Origin: Pseudoxanthomonas sangjuensis | Lineage (GTDB): Bacteria > Pseudomonadota > Gammaproteobacteria > Xanthomonadales > Xanthomonadaceae | Reading direction: 5' to 3' | Length of the DNA stretch: 64,000 nucleotides | NCBI RefSeq assembly: GCF_010211755.1 | Contig: NZ_PDWR01000003.1 | Span: 117,522-181,521 of the forward strand | Shown here: positions 1 to 10,444 of the stretch, one piece after another | How the letters are laid out: each line of letters starts with the position of its first letter | Position numbering within the stretch: position 1 is the stretch's first letter | Notes under the pieces: generated by a model | What the model was told of the DNA's origin: nothing | What the model saw: only the letters and a program-made list of their open reading frames with translations | Databases searched by the model: none | Program-made: the position numbers and the translations under genes

Positions 1-2
1 TG

Positions 3-284
3 ATCCGCGACTGGGCGCGGGTCGGCCTGAGCGGGCGCTATGCCGCCGCCGGCCTGGACGTCGACATCGAAGCGGCGCTGTCGCGGCTCGCCATTCCCAC
101 GCACAGCGTGCTGTTCGCGAAGGACTGGCTGGCGCCGCGCGATTCGCTGGTCGGGCTGACCTCGAAACTGGCGCGCGCGCAATCGAAGACGATCGGCCTC
201 AACGCCGCACAACTGGGCACGCGCGCCGACCACCTCGCGTGGATGAAGCAGCCCGACAGCGTGGTCGACTGCCTGCTCGAATGA
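3..284 (+). CDS. C-terminal part of an alpha/beta-hydrolase-like protein (5' end outside window)
   Basis: An open frame runs in from the left edge and ends at TGA 282-284, giving 93 residues of a protein's C-terminus. The fragment contains RDWARVGLSGRYAAAGLD, a stretch typical of the lid-to-cap part of serine hydrolases of the alpha/beta fold, followed by IPTHSVLFAKDWLAPRDSL, which matches the strand that carries the catalytic acid in such enzymes (the D of KDWLAP), and a terminal region with H in RADHLAWMKQ where the catalytic histidine would sit. The nucleophile region is outside the window. It ends one base before the convergent galE stop. The hydrolase assignment is an inference from the fragment; the substrate is unknown. 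Confidence 0.5.
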   Translation: MRDWARVGLSGRYAAAGLDVDIEAALSRLAIPTHSVLFAKDWLAPRDSLVGLTSKLARAQSKTIGLNAAQLGTRADHLAWMKQPDSVVDCLLE

Positions 285-285
285 A

Positions 286-1305
286 CTATGCGGCGGCGTA
301 GCCGTCCGGATTCATCGACTGCCAGCGCCATGCGTCGCGGCACATCGCGTCGACGTCGAACCGCGCCTTCCAGCCGAGCAGCCGCTGCGCCAGGGTCGGG
401 TCGGCGTAAACCTCGGCCACGTCGCCGGCGCGGCGCCCGACGATCCGGTACGGGATCTCTCGGCCGGAAGCCTGCGCGAACGCGCGCACCAGCTCCAGCA
501 CGCTGACGCCGCGGCCGGTGCCGAGGTTCACGGTCAGGCTGCGGTCCTCGTGCTGCAGGAAATCCAGCGCGTCGGCGTGCGCGCGCGCCAGGTCCATCAC
601 GTGGATGTAGTCGCGCACGCCGGTGCCGTCCGGGGTCGGCCAGTCGCCGCCGAACACATCGAGGCAGTCGCGCCGGCCCACCGCGACCTGGCAAATGTAC
701 GGCATCAGGTTGTTCGGCACGCCGCACGGGTCTTCGCCGATCAGCCCGGATTCGTGCGCGCCGACCGGGTTGAAGTAGCGCAGGTTGACCGCGCGGAACG
801 ACGGCTCGGCTGCGCAAAGGTCGCCGATCAGCTGTTCCATCACCAGCTTGCTGCGGCCGTAGGGATTGGTCGCGCGCAACGGCGCGTCCTCGCCCACCGG
901 CACCCGCTCCGGGTCGCCGTAGACCGTGGCCGACGAACTGAACACCAGCCGCCGCACGCCGGCGCGGCGCATCGCCTGCAGCAGGGTGATGGTGCCGCCG
1001 ATGTTGTTCTCGAAGTAGTCGAGCGGGCGTTCGCAGGATTCGCCGACCGCCTTCAGCGCGGCGAAGTGCATCACCGCATCGATCGGTCGATCGCCGGCGA
1101 ACAGGCGGTCGAGCGCGACCCGGTCGCGGATGTCGATGCGGTGGAATTCGAACGGCCGGCCGACCACCCGCTGCAGCCGCTGCAACGCCTGCGGCGAACT
1201 GTTGCACAGATTGTCGGCGACCACGACTTCATGGCCGCGCCCGGCCAGCACCACGCCGGTGTGTCCGCCGATGTATCCCGCCCCGCCGCACAGCAGTATC
1301 CGCAT
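286..1305 (-). CDS. galE: UDP-glucose 4-epimerase
   Basis: Interconverts UDP-glucose and UDP-galactose (and possibly the N-acetyl forms) in the cytoplasm, supplying sugars to the EPS locus that follows. The 339-residue protein has the extended short-chain dehydrogenase layout: NAD-binding GGAGYIGG at residues 7-14, SSSATVYG at 123-130, the catalytic pair Y149 and K153, and the GalE signature NLRYFNPVGAH with a DYIHVMDLA motif near residue 250. Its length equals that of classical GalE (about 338). The ATG at 1305 gives MRILLCGGAG, the usual N-terminus, although the frame stays open much further upstream. It is transcribed away from the dehydrogenase gene at 1501, so the 195-base gap must hold divergent promoters. 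Confidence 0.95.
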   Translation of the reverse strand: MRILLCGGAGYIGGHTGVVLAGRGHEVVVADNLCNSSPQALQRLQRVVGRPFEFHRIDIRDRVALDRLFAGDRPIDAVMHFAALKAVGESCERPLDYFENNIGGTITLLQAMRRAGVRRLVFSSSATVYGDPERVPVGEDAPLRATNPYGRSKLVMEQLIGDLCAAEPSFRAVNLRYFNPVGAHESGLIGEDPCGVPNNLMPYICQVAVGRRDCLDVFGGDWPTPDGTGVRDYIHVMDLARAHADALDFLQHEDRSLTVNLGTGRGVSVLELVRAFAQASGREIPYRIVGRRAGDVAEVYADPTLAQRLLGWKARFDVDAMCRDAWRWQSMNPDGYAAA

Positions 1306-1500
1306 CCCCGCGACCCCGAACGTCAGCCCCCGCAGACCACCGCGATCGGCGGCGATCACCCGGGTAAACGCGAAGCCGGGGCATCGCCGGACACGCCCGC
1401 CTTCGCCAGTGCGTTGTCCTGTCGGCCGTCGTTTACGCGTTTCCCGGCTTGCACCCGCTAGACTCTTGGCGGCGCTTCCAACACAGGGGACGATAGCCTG

Positions 1501-2793
<1,293 letters not shown>

Positions 2794-2832
2794 CGTCGCC
2801 GCCGCCCCCGCCCCGAATCGTCGAAGGTCAAC

Positions 2833-3840
2833 ATGCGCGTACTGGTCACCGGCGCCGCCGGCTTCATCGGCTTCCACCTCAGCCAGCACCTGCTGGCGCG
2901 CGGCGACGAGGTGCTGGGTTACGACGACCTCAACGCCTACTACGACCCGACGCTGAAGCAGGCGCGGCTCGACCAGTTGCTGCCGCAACCCGGTTTCCGC
3001 TTCGTGCGGGCTTCGCTGGAAGACGACGCGGCGCTGCAGGCCGCGTTCGAGTCGTTCGGGCCGCAGCGCGTGGTCAACCTGGCCGCGCAGGCCGGCGTCC
3101 GCTATTCGCTGGAGAACCCGCGCGCCTACATCGACAGCAACATCGTCGGCTTCCTCAACGTGCTCGAGGCCTGCCGCCACCGCGGCGTCGAGCACCTCGT
3201 GTATGCGTCCTCGAGCTCGGTCTACGGCGCCAACCGCAAGCTGCCGTTCGCGGTCGAGGACAGCGTGGACCACCCGGTCAGCCTGTACGCGGCCAGCAAG
3301 AAGGCCAACGAGCTGATGGCGCACACCTACAGCCACCTGTACGGCCTGCCGACCACCGGCCTGCGCTTCTTCACCGTGTACGGCCCGTGGGGCCGGCCGG
3401 ACATGGCGCTGTTCCTGTTCACGAAGAAGATCCTGGCCGGCCAGCCGATCGACGTGTTCAACCACGGCAGGCACAGCCGCGACTTCACCTACGTCGACGA
3501 CATCGTCGAAGGCGTCATCCGCACCCTCGACCGCGTACCCGGCCCCGATCCGGACTACGACCCGCTGGATCCCAATCCCGGCACGTCCAGCGCCCCGTAC
3601 CGGGTCTACAACATCGGCAACCACAAGCCGGTGCAGCTGTTGCGCTACATCGAAGTGCTGGAGCAATGCCTGGGCCGCAAGGCGCAGATGAACCTGTTGC
3701 CGATGCAACCCGGCGACGTGCCCGACACCGAGGCCGACGTGTCCGCCCTGCAGCGCGACACCGGCTATTCGCCGGACACGGGCATCGAAACCGGCGTGCG
3801 CCGCTTCGTCGACTGGTACCGGGCGTTCTACCGGGCCTGA
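2833..3840 (+). CDS. NAD-dependent epimerase, UDP-glucuronate 4-epimerase type
   Basis: A 335-residue extended [11 protein letters not shown] at residues 6-13, SSSSVYG at 126-132, catalytic Y152 and K156 in YAASKKANE. The signature [20 protein letters not shown] is characteristic of the CapI/LspL/WcvA group of UDP-glucuronate 4-epimerases, and the length agrees with that group. In context it would turn the uronic acid made by the preceding dehydrogenase into its C4 epimer (for example a galacturonic acid form), although TviC-like epimerases, which act on the N-acetylated acid, are a close alternative. It sits in the same operon, 39 bases after the dehydrogenase, and about 100 bases before the export lipoprotein. 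Confidence 0.85.
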   Translation: MRVLVTGAAGFIGFHLSQHLLARGDEVLGYDDLNAYYDPTLKQARLDQLLPQPGFRFVRASLEDDAALQAAFESFGPQRVVNLAAQAGVRYSLENPRAYIDSNIVGFLNVLEACRHRGVEHLVYASSSSVYGANRKLPFAVEDSVDHPVSLYAASKKANELMAHTYSHLYGLPTTGLRFFTVYGPWGRPDMALFLFTKKILAGQPIDVFNHGRHSRDFTYVDDIVEGVIRTLDRVPGPDPDYDPLDPNPGTSSAPYRVYNIGNHKPVQLLRYIEVLEQCLGRKAQMNLLPMQPGDVPDTEADVSALQRDTGYSPDTGIETGVRRFVDWYRAFYRA

Positions 3841-3936
3841 ACTCCGCTGCGATTGCGCGATCGCGTTCGCGGCTGTCCGGATTTCCCCGCCGCCCGCGTT
3901 AGACGGGGCAAGTATCACCCACAGGGGGATTGCCCG

Positions 3937-4557
3937 ATGAATCGCTTCCTTGCCGGCCTGGCCGTGCCGTTCCTGGCCCTGCTGTTGTCCGCCTGCGCCG
4001 GCGGATCCGCCTTGCAGGCGCCGCCGCCGCCGCAATCCACGGTCGCCGTCGATGCCTACCAGATCGGTGTCGACGACATCGTCCAGGTCACGGTGTGGCG
4101 CAACCCCGAACTCGGCATCACCGCGCCGGTGCGCCCCGACGGCAAGATCTCGGTGCCGCTGGTGGGCGACGTCGACGCGGGCGGGCGCACGCCGCAGGAA
4201 GTGGCCGACGACATCAAGCAGAAGCTGGCCACCTACGTGCGCGACCCGCAGGTCGCGGTGATCCTGACCGACCTGCGCAGCCACGAATACCTGTCGCGCG
4301 TGCGCGTGACCGGCGCGGTCCGCCAGCCGGTTTCGCTGCCCTATCGCCCCGGCATGACCGTGCTCGACGCGGTGCTGGCCGCCGGCGGCGTGACCGAATT
4401 CGCCGCCGCCGACCGCGCCGAACTGCACCGCAAGAACGCCGGCGAAGTCCGCGCCTATGCGGTACGCCTGGACCGCATCCTCAACGACGGCGATCTGGGC
4501 ACCAACCACACGGTCTCGCCCGGCGACGTCATCACCGTGCCCGAACGGACGTTCTGA
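3937..4557 (+). CDS. Polysaccharide export outer-membrane lipoprotein (Wza-like, PEP-CTERM/XrtA type)
   Basis: Forms the outer-membrane/periplasmic exit channel for EPS. The 206-residue protein begins with a lipoprotein signal peptide and a lipobox LLSAC with the acylated cysteine at C20. It then has the polysaccharide export domain (YQIGVDDIVQVTVWRNPEL, VRPDGKISVPLVGDV) and one SLBB-type repeat (VRVTGAVRQPVSLPY, ending PGDVITVPERTF). It is much shorter than E. coli Wza and matches the short single-SLBB exporters found in XrtA-linked loci. ATG 3937 is preferred because it gives the signal peptide; the frame is also open a little further upstream. The chain-length gene starts two bases after its stop, so they are translationally linked. 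Confidence 0.9.
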   Translation: MNRFLAGLAVPFLALLLSACAGGSALQAPPPPQSTVAVDAYQIGVDDIVQVTVWRNPELGITAPVRPDGKISVPLVGDVDAGGRTPQEVADDIKQKLATYVRDPQVAVILTDLRSHEYLSRVRVTGAVRQPVSLPYRPGMTVLDAVLAAGGVTEFAAADRAELHRKNAGEVRAYAVRLDRILNDGDLGTNHTVSPGDVITVPERTF

Positions 4558-4559
4558 GG

Positions 4560-6152
4560 ATGAACAACAACAATCTCCCGGTGCGCCGCGCTGCCGCCGC
4601 CGCGCCGAAAAGCAGCGCCATCGCGCTGACCCCGAACGAACTGGTTCCGATCCTGATCGGCGAAGCCAGGCGCCACCGCCTGGCCATGGCCTGCATCTTC
4701 GCCGCGATCGCGCTGCTGGCGCTGGTCGTCGGCCTGGCCATGCCGAGGAACTACGCCGCTTCCACCACCATCCTCGCGCAGGAGAGCGACATCATCCAGC
4801 CGCTGCTGGAAGGCCGCGCCGTGGCGACCGAAGTGACCGACCGCGCCGGCATCGCCCGCCAGGTGATCTATAGCCGCAGGGTGCTGGAGGAGGCGCTGAA
4901 GACCGGCGGCTGGCTCGACGACAAGCCATCGCCGCTGAAGCAGGACCGGCTGATGGAGGAACTGAAAGGCCGCATCGTCGTCACCAGCCCGCGCCCGAAC
5001 CTGATCCAGATCGCCTACCGAGACAGCGACGCCAAGCGCACCTACGACGTCACCGAGCGCCTCAGCGCGCTGTTCATCGAGGAAAGCCTGGCGGCGAAGG
5101 AACGCGAGAGCCGCGAGGCCTACGAATTCATCGACAGCCGGGTGAACGACTACCACGCCAAGCTGACCGAGGCCGAGGACAAGCTGCGCGAATACCGCGC
5201 GGGCAATTCCGACGCGCAACCCGGCAGCGTCACCGATTCGAACACCCGCATCAGCTCGCTGCGCACGCAGGTCGAGCAGACCCGCATGCAGCTGATGGAA
5301 CAGCGTTCGCGCGTCGGCGCCATCTCCGCGCAGCTGTCCGGCGAATCCGCGGTGACCGCGGTGCAGACCCGCGAGAACCTGTATCGCGCGCAGTTGATCG
5401 AACTGCAGTCGCAGCTGGACCAGTTGCTGCTGAACTACACCGAGCAGCACCCCGACGTGCTGCGCGTGCGCCACCAGATGGCGGACCTGCAGCGGGCGCT
5501 GGTCCAGGAACAGCAGCGCCGCGCCGCCGCGCCGCAGGGAACCAGCCCGTTCGACCAGGCGCAGATGAACCCGCTGTACCAAGAGCTGCGCAGCCAGCAG
5601 GCGCAGGCGCAGCGCGAGGCCGCCGCGACCCAGTCGCGCCTGTCCATCGCCGAGTCGATGCTCAACGAAGAACTGGCCCGCAGCCACCGCATCGCCGAAT
5701 CGGAGAGCGCCCTGGCCGAGCTGACCCGCGACTACGAGGTCAACCGCGACATCTACCAGGACCTGCTCAAGCGCCGCGAAAACGCCCGCGTGTCGATGGA
5801 GCTCGACCGCGAGAAGCGCGGCCTGACCCTGCGCGTGCAGGACCCGGCCACGATGCCTTTGCGCCCGACCGGCCTGCGCTTCCTGCACGTCGCCGGCGCC
5901 GGCCTGCTCGCCGCGATCGCGGTGCCGATGGGCCTGCTGTTCCTGCGCGCCCGCTTCGATCCGCGCATCCTTTCCGCGCGGCAGCTGCAGCAGGCCACCG
6001 AGCTGACCCTGCTGACCACGGTGCCCACCTACCACTCGCCGCGCGACCGCCGCCTGCTGCTCAAGCGCAACGCGCTGAGCATCGCCATGCTGGTCGTCGT
6101 CGTCGTCGCCTATGCGGCGGTCTTCGGGTTCAAGCAACTGGCCGCCGCGTGA
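4560..6152 (+). CDS. Polysaccharide chain-length determinant protein (Wzz/GumC-like, XrtA type)
   Basis: Inner-membrane polysaccharide co-polymerase of 530 residues. A first transmembrane segment lies at about residues 41-61 (LAMACIFAAIALLALVVGLA), followed by the Wzz domain with DIIQPLLEGRAV, a long periplasmic coiled coil rich in Glu, Gln and Arg (about 200-420), a proline-bearing second membrane segment near residue 445 (FLHVAGAGLLAAIAVPMGLL) and a further hydrophobic stretch at the very C-terminus (SIAMLVVVVVAYAAVFGF). No kinase domain is fused; the cytoplasmic BY-kinase-like partner is the next gene. The start overlaps the preceding stop region (TGAGGATG), so coupling with the export lipoprotein is expected. 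The closest known type is the PEP-CTERM-linked chain-length protein. Confidence 0.88.
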   Translation: MNNNNLPVRRAAAAAPKSSAIALTPNELVPILIGEARRHRLAMACIFAAIALLALVVGLAMPRNYAASTTILAQESDIIQPLLEGRAVATEVTDRAGIARQVIYSRRVLEEALKTGGWLDDKPSPLKQDRLMEELKGRIVVTSPRPNLIQIAYRDSDAKRTYDVTERLSALFIEESLAAKERESREAYEFIDSRVNDYHAKLTEAEDKLREYRAGNSDAQPGSVTDSNTRISSLRTQVEQTRMQLMEQRSRVGAISAQLSGESAVTAVQTRENLYRAQLIELQSQLDQLLLNYTEQHPDVLRVRHQMADLQRALVQEQQRRAAAPQGTSPFDQAQMNPLYQELRSQQAQAQREAAATQSRLSIAESMLNEELARSHRIAESESALAELTRDYEVNRDIYQDLLKRRENARVSMELDREKRGLTLRVQDPATMPLRPTGLRFLHVAGAGLLAAIAVPMGLLFLRARFDPRILSARQLQQATELTLLTTVPTYHSPRDRRLLLKRNALSIAMLVVVVVAYAAVFGFKQLAAA

Positions 6153-6162
6153 GGACCAAGAC

Positions 6163-6945
6163 ATGCAACGACAAGCCACGCTGGAACAAGTCCCCTTGGA
6201 TACGCTCGTGAACCAGGACAACGGATACCCGCACGGCATGCCCGATCGCGCCCAGGCGGCCCGGTCGCTCGCGCTGCTCGACGAACCGAAGGCGCTGACC
6301 CCGCGCGAACTCGAGGACCGGCGCCTGATCCACCGCAACGATTCGGTGCGCGAGCGGGCCGACGCCTTCCGCGAACTGCGCACGCGCCTGCTGGCGCTGG
6401 GCGGCGACACCAACTTCGTCACCCTGGTGGCGCCCATCTGCCACGGCTGCGGCGGCAGCTTCGTCGCCCGCAACCTGGCCGCGGCCTTCGCCTTCGACGA
6501 CAGCAAGACCGCGCTGCTGGTCGACTGCGACGCGCTGCACCCGTCGCAGCACACCGCGCTGCACGTCGACGCCAGCCAGGGCGGGCTGATGGACTACCTG
6601 GACGAGCGCCAGACCGACGTCGCGCGCATCCTCTACCGCACCGGCGTCCCGCGCCTGCGCCTGATCCCGTGCGGCAGCCAGCGCGAAACCAGCGGCGAAT
6701 CGTTCAGCTCGTTCCGGATGCGGGCGATGGTCGATTCGCTGCGCAGCCGCTACCCCGACCGCTACCTGATCCTCGATGGCCCGCCGGTGCTGGGCTCGCC
6801 CGACGCACGCATCCTCTCCGGCCTGGCCGACCTGGTGGTGCTGGTGGCGGGTTACGGCAAGGTCACCCCGCAACAGATCGAGAAGGCCGTCGCCAGCTTC
6901 CAGCCCGGACAGGTGGCGGGGGTCGTGTTCAACCAGACTCCCTGA
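6163..6945 (+). CDS. CpsD/CapB-like tyrosine autokinase homologue with degenerate P-loop
   Basis: A 260-residue cytoplasmic protein of the BY-kinase/MinD-like fold, placed directly after the chain-length protein as its usual partner. Residues 84-105 correspond to the Walker A region, but the sequence reads PICHGCGGSFVARN where active enzymes have PGEGKS or PGEGKT followed by similar residues: the invariant lysine is missing. The Walker A' motif (LLVDCDALHPS, 119-128) lacks the usual arginine, whereas a Walker B-like YLILDGPPV (201-209) is kept. The C-terminus ends VAGVVFNQTP without a tyrosine cluster. It is probably an ATP-independent or regulatory pseudokinase; alternatively it binds nucleotide by a variant loop. 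ATG 6163 gives the expected spacing after the preceding stop. Confidence 0.8.
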   Translation: MQRQATLEQVPLDTLVNQDNGYPHGMPDRAQAARSLALLDEPKALTPRELEDRRLIHRNDSVRERADAFRELRTRLLALGGDTNFVTLVAPICHGCGGSFVARNLAAAFAFDDSKTALLVDCDALHPSQHTALHVDASQGGLMDYLDERQTDVARILYRTGVPRLRLIPCGSQRETSGESFSSFRMRAMVDSLRSRYPDRYLILDGPPVLGSPDARILSGLADLVVLVAGYGKVTPQQIEKAVASFQPGQVAGVVFNQTP

Positions 6946-6964
6946 ACGCGCAAGGAGCAGGCAG

Positions 6965-8296
6965 ATGCCGATCAAGTACGTCCGTGCCTCGGTCATCACC
7001 GCCGCCGCGCTCGCCGGCGCCGCCACCGATGCGTGGGCGGCGCGCGTCGACTACACCGTCGACGTGGGCGTGGAAGACAACGACAACGTCACCTACTCGG
7101 CGGTCGATCCGATCGCGCAGCGCTACCTGCGCGCGGGCCTGGGTTTCGCCATCACCGAGAATGTCTCCGCGTGGCAGATGAGCCTGACCGGCCGCGCCGA
7201 GTACCGCGACTACCGCGACGACTTGTTCGGCAGCACCGTGGACGGCGAGCTGGCCGGGCGGGCGAACTGGGTCGCATTGCCCGAACGGCTGTTCTTCACC
7301 GTCGAGGACAGCCTGGCGGTGCAACCGGTGAACGTGCTCGCCGCGGATGCGCCCGGCAACCGCCAGCAGGTCAACGTCTTCGCGCTGGGCCCCACCCTGC
7401 TGTTCAACATGCCCGCGGCGATGCAGGGCCGGGCCGAGCTGCGCTACGTGAACAGCGACGCCGAGGTCACCGACGAATTCAACTCGCAGCACGTGGCGCT
7501 GGCGTTGCGCGCGATCAGGGAACTGTCCCCGACCAGCCGCCTGTCGATGAACGCGCAGGTGCAGCGGGTCGACTTCGACAACGACGTCGTCGCGCGCGAC
7601 TACAACCGCTACGACCTGTTCGCGCGCTACTCGCGCAGCCTGGCCCATTTCGAACTCGGCGCCGACCTCGGCTATTCGCACATCGACTACCGGCGTGGCG
7701 AGTCGCGCTCGGACCCGTTGCTGCGGCTGGACGCCGAATGGAACCCGACGCCGAGCAGCCAGTTCACCGCGGCGGTGGCGCGCCAGTTCTCCGACACCGC
7801 CACCGACGCACTGCGCGGCGTGGAAACGGCGGCCCCGTCCGGCGAGCCGGCGGACACGCCGGCCGAAGTGCCCGGCCAGGTGCTGACCGGCGACGCCGTG
7901 GTCAACGCTTCGCCGTACGAAGTGCGCAGCGCCGACCTGGGCTACGCCTACACCGGCCCGCGCCTGCACTTCGCCATTTCGCCCTACCTGCTGAAACGCA
8001 ACTACATCGATTCCGACGAATTCGACCAGAAGGGCCATGGCGGGCGCTTCGACCTGGAGTGGACGATCCGGCCGCAGCTCACGCTGGGCACCTACGCGAC
8101 CCACGAGAACCTCGAGTACACCGTGCTCGAACGCGAGGACAAGACGCTGCGCCTGGGCGTCCTGCTGCGCTACCGCTGGACCCGCCACCTCGGCGTGAAC
8201 CTGCAATGGGAGCGCTACAAGCGCGAGAGCACCGAACCGGGCCAGGACGTCGAGCAGAACATCGTCTACCTGAGCCTTTCCTACTCCAACCGCTGA
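6965..8296 (+). CDS. Outer-membrane beta-barrel protein of EPS loci (PEP-CTERM-associated hypothetical family)
   Basis: A 443-residue protein with an N-terminal signal peptide (cleavage probably after DAWA, about residue 23) followed by alternating amphipathic strands: VDYTVDVGVEDNDNVTYS, repeated F/Y-rich turns and a final strand ending IVYLSLSYSNR. The beginning, with a VxYxxxxGxxxNDNV pattern, and the overall length resemble the outer-membrane barrel found beside the chain-length and kinase genes in XrtA-type EPS loci (often called EpsL-like). It probably sits in the outer membrane and helps secretion or retention of the polymer, but the function has not been shown by sequence. AAGGAG lies ten bases before ATG 6965. 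Confidence 0.8.
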   Translation: MPIKYVRASVITAAALAGAATDAWAARVDYTVDVGVEDNDNVTYSAVDPIAQRYLRAGLGFAITENVSAWQMSLTGRAEYRDYRDDLFGSTVDGELAGRANWVALPERLFFTVEDSLAVQPVNVLAADAPGNRQQVNVFALGPTLLFNMPAAMQGRAELRYVNSDAEVTDEFNSQHVALALRAIRELSPTSRLSMNAQVQRVDFDNDVVARDYNRYDLFARYSRSLAHFELGADLGYSHIDYRRGESRSDPLLRLDAEWNPTPSSQFTAAVARQFSDTATDALRGVETAAPSGEPADTPAEVPGQVLTGDAVVNASPYEVRSADLGYAYTGPRLHFAISPYLLKRNYIDSDEFDQKGHGGRFDLEWTIRPQLTLGTYATHENLEYTVLEREDKTLRLGVLLRYRWTRHLGVNLQWERYKRESTEPGQDVEQNIVYLSLSYSNR

Positions 8297-8307
8297 GGAG
8301 GCGCCGG

Positions 8308-10164
8308 ATGCGCGCCGAGCCGCCGCCGAACGCCCGAACCGGCCGCAACCGCCCCCATGCCTGGCCAGGCGCGGCGCTGTTGACGCTGGCGCTGCTGGCC
8401 ACCGCCATCGGCCAATGCAGCGAGAACCGCGCGGAACCGGCCGCGCAGGCCGTCGCCGCGCCCCAGCCGGGGCAGGACGCCGCTGCGCCGGCGTCGGCGC
8501 CGGCGGGCGCGGCGAAACTGAACTTCGACCTGGCGCAGGTCGACCGCAGATCGCCGGCCTACTCGCGCTTTCGCAATTGGGTGGACAGCGCGGTGTCCGG
8601 CAACCCGGGCTATGCGTTCGCCGCCAGCGACGCGGCGCTGATGGCCCTGCTCGACGGCAACCGCAAGTACTGCGAACTGGCGGTGCGCATGGTCGAGCGG
8701 CAGGTCGCGGATGCCGAGGCCGCCATCGCTTCCGGCGGACGCCCGGAGATTTCCGGCGATTCCTACCTGGAAGTGGGCCCGATGATCGCCGACCTGGCGA
8801 CGACCCTGCACGCCTGCCCGGCCGGCATCGACGATGCGCAACGCAAGCGCTGGTCGGCGTACGCCGAGCAGGCGGTGTGGAACGTGTGGCATCCGTCGGC
8901 GGCGCAATGGGGCGGGCGCCCGCATCCGTGGAGTGGCTGGTCCACCGACAATCCCGGCAACAACTATTACTACAGCTTCCTCGAAGCGACCATGTACTGG
9001 GCGCTGGCCAGCGGCAGTTCGACCTGGATGCGGGAACTGCGCGAACGCCGGCTGCCGCCGCTGAAGAAGTACTTCGCCGCATTGCCCGGCGGCGGCAGCC
9101 GCGAAGGCACCGGCTACGGCGCGGCGCAGATGCGCCTGTTCGGCCTGTACCGACTGTGGCGCGACAGCACCGGCGAAGACCTCGCCGCGGCCAGCGCGCA
9201 TGCGCACGACAGCATCGCCTACTGGGTGCACGCGACCGTGCCGACGCTGGACCGCTTCGCGCCGATCGGCGACCAGTCGCGCAATTCGGTGCCGGAACTG
9301 TTCGACTACCACCGCCGGCTGGTGCTGGAAGCGCGCCAGTTGACCGACCAGCCGGAAGCGCTGGCGATGTCGTCGTGGTGGCTCGGCCACATCTCGGTGC
9401 CGCGCATGGGCCAGGGTTTCAACAGCCGCTACGACCTGCTGCCCGCCGGCAAGGACGGCGCCCCGCCCGCGCAGCTGTCGTACTTCGCCGAAGGCACCGG
9501 GCATTTGTTCGCGCGCAGCGGCTGGGACAAGGATGCGATGTGGCTGTCCTTCACCGCCGGCCCCTACGACGAAAGCCATGCGCACCAGGAGCAGGGCTCG
9601 TTCACCCTGTTCGCGCGCGACTGGCTGGCGGTGCCGGAAAACATCTGGAGCCACAGCGGCATCCAGCAGGGCACCGAAGTCCACAACGTCGTGCGCTTCG
9701 AACGCAGCGACCGCGACGCGCCGCAATGCGCCGCGCCGCGCGGCGACGCGGTCGTGCACCAGTGCGAATCGCCGCAGTCGCGGCCAAAACTGGAAGTGGC
9801 CACGCACGCGGACGGATCGCTGACCGCCAGCGCCGACCTGACGCCGGTCTACCGCGGCAATCCCGCGCTGGGCGGCTGGCAGCGGCAGATCGACTTCGGC
9901 GACCGCAAGCTGACCGTGCGCGACCGCTTCCGCCTGGCGCCGGGCACGCGCGCGATCTTCCAGGTCAACGTGCCCGTGCAGCCGCGCATCGAGGGCAACG
10001 AAGCGCAGGCCGGCAGGCTGCGCATCCGCGTGCTGGAACCGGCCAACGCGGTATTGCGCGCGCACGACTGGCGCAGCGTCGACGCGCAGGAGTTCCGCAG
10101 CGGCTGGCGGCTCGACGTCGAGGGCGGCCAGGACGGCTATCTGGTCGAATTGAGCGAACGCTAG
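8308..10164 (+). CDS. Heparinase II/III-like polysaccharide lyase, copy 1
   Basis: A 618-residue exported protein with a hydrophobic N-terminal segment (AALLTLALLATAIGQC, with a possible lipobox cysteine), a helical toroid domain (about 60-370) and a beta-sandwich domain. The toroid contains GWSTDNPGNNYYYSF, with the Asn/Tyr residues expected in the active cleft of heparinase II/III and alginate-lyase relatives, and the second domain contains ESHAHQEQGSFTLF with the conserved histidines. Such enzymes cleave uronic-acid-containing glycans by beta-elimination, which fits a locus that encodes uronic acid synthesis. It starts 11 bases after the beta-barrel gene and is followed by a close paralogue at 10445. 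Substrate unknown; a role in trimming or releasing the EPS is inferred. Confidence 0.82.
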   Translation: MRAEPPPNARTGRNRPHAWPGAALLTLALLATAIGQCSENRAEPAAQAVAAPQPGQDAAAPASAPAGAAKLNFDLAQVDRRSPAYSRFRNWVDSAVSGNPGYAFAASDAALMALLDGNRKYCELAVRMVERQVADAEAAIASGGRPEISGDSYLEVGPMIADLATTLHACPAGIDDAQRKRWSAYAEQAVWNVWHPSAAQWGGRPHPWSGWSTDNPGNNYYYSFLEATMYWALASGSSTWMRELRERRLPPLKKYFAALPGGGSREGTGYGAAQMRLFGLYRLWRDSTGEDLAAASAHAHDSIAYWVHATVPTLDRFAPIGDQSRNSVPELFDYHRRLVLEARQLTDQPEALAMSSWWLGHISVPRMGQGFNSRYDLLPAGKDGAPPAQLSYFAEGTGHLFARSGWDKDAMWLSFTAGPYDESHAHQEQGSFTLFARDWLAVPENIWSHSGIQQGTEVHNVVRFERSDRDAPQCAAPRGDAVVHQCESPQSRPKLEVATHADGSLTASADLTPVYRGNPALGGWQRQIDFGDRKLTVRDRFRLAPGTRAIFQVNVPVQPRIEGNEAQAGRLRIRVLEPANAVLRAHDWRSVDAQEFRSGWRLDVEGGQDGYLVELSER

Positions 10165-10444
10165 CGGTTGCCCTTGCGCAGCGGAGCCCGGTGCCGCAAG
10201 GCACGGACCGCGCCTGTCCCTGTCCGACTCCCAGCTGAACAAAAAAGCTTAGGGTTTCGCCGCGACGGCCGAAAATCACATTTCTCCACGTTACTGAACG
10301 CCCATAATCCGCGCGCCGTTGCGAGGATCGATGTGGCTGGGGGGAGCCGCAGCGGAGCGATACCGCCATCCGGGTCGCTTTCTTTGGAGTTCAGACCGCT
10401 GTCTTGACGTTCGAGCGCACGGCTTCCTTGTCCAGGAGTCCCCC
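10165..10444 (+). promoter_or_regulatory. Intergenic leader before lyase copy 2
   Basis: This 280-base gap is the longest within the plus-strand assembly operon. It contains an AT-rich patch (10238-10285) and a CATAAT at about 10301 that could be a -10 with no convincing -35, a GGCT-(G)6-AGCC stem-loop near 10333-10346, a TTGACG at about 10402, and AGGAG ten bases before ATG 10445. This suggests that the second lyase can be transcribed or regulated separately from the first. I could not match it to any riboswitch family, including the c-di-GMP classes. Confidence 0.35.

Noticed and set aside
10300..10400. Possible c-di-GMP or other riboswitch before the second lyase
   Set aside because: I found no GEMM-type conserved core (CAAA and GGGCAAACC-like segments) and no other class matched.
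10319..10444. Upstream-extended start for lyase copy 2 (GTG-type, 42 extra codons)
   Set aside because: The extension has no signal-sequence character and ATG 10445 has a good AGGAG; the region is better read as a leader.
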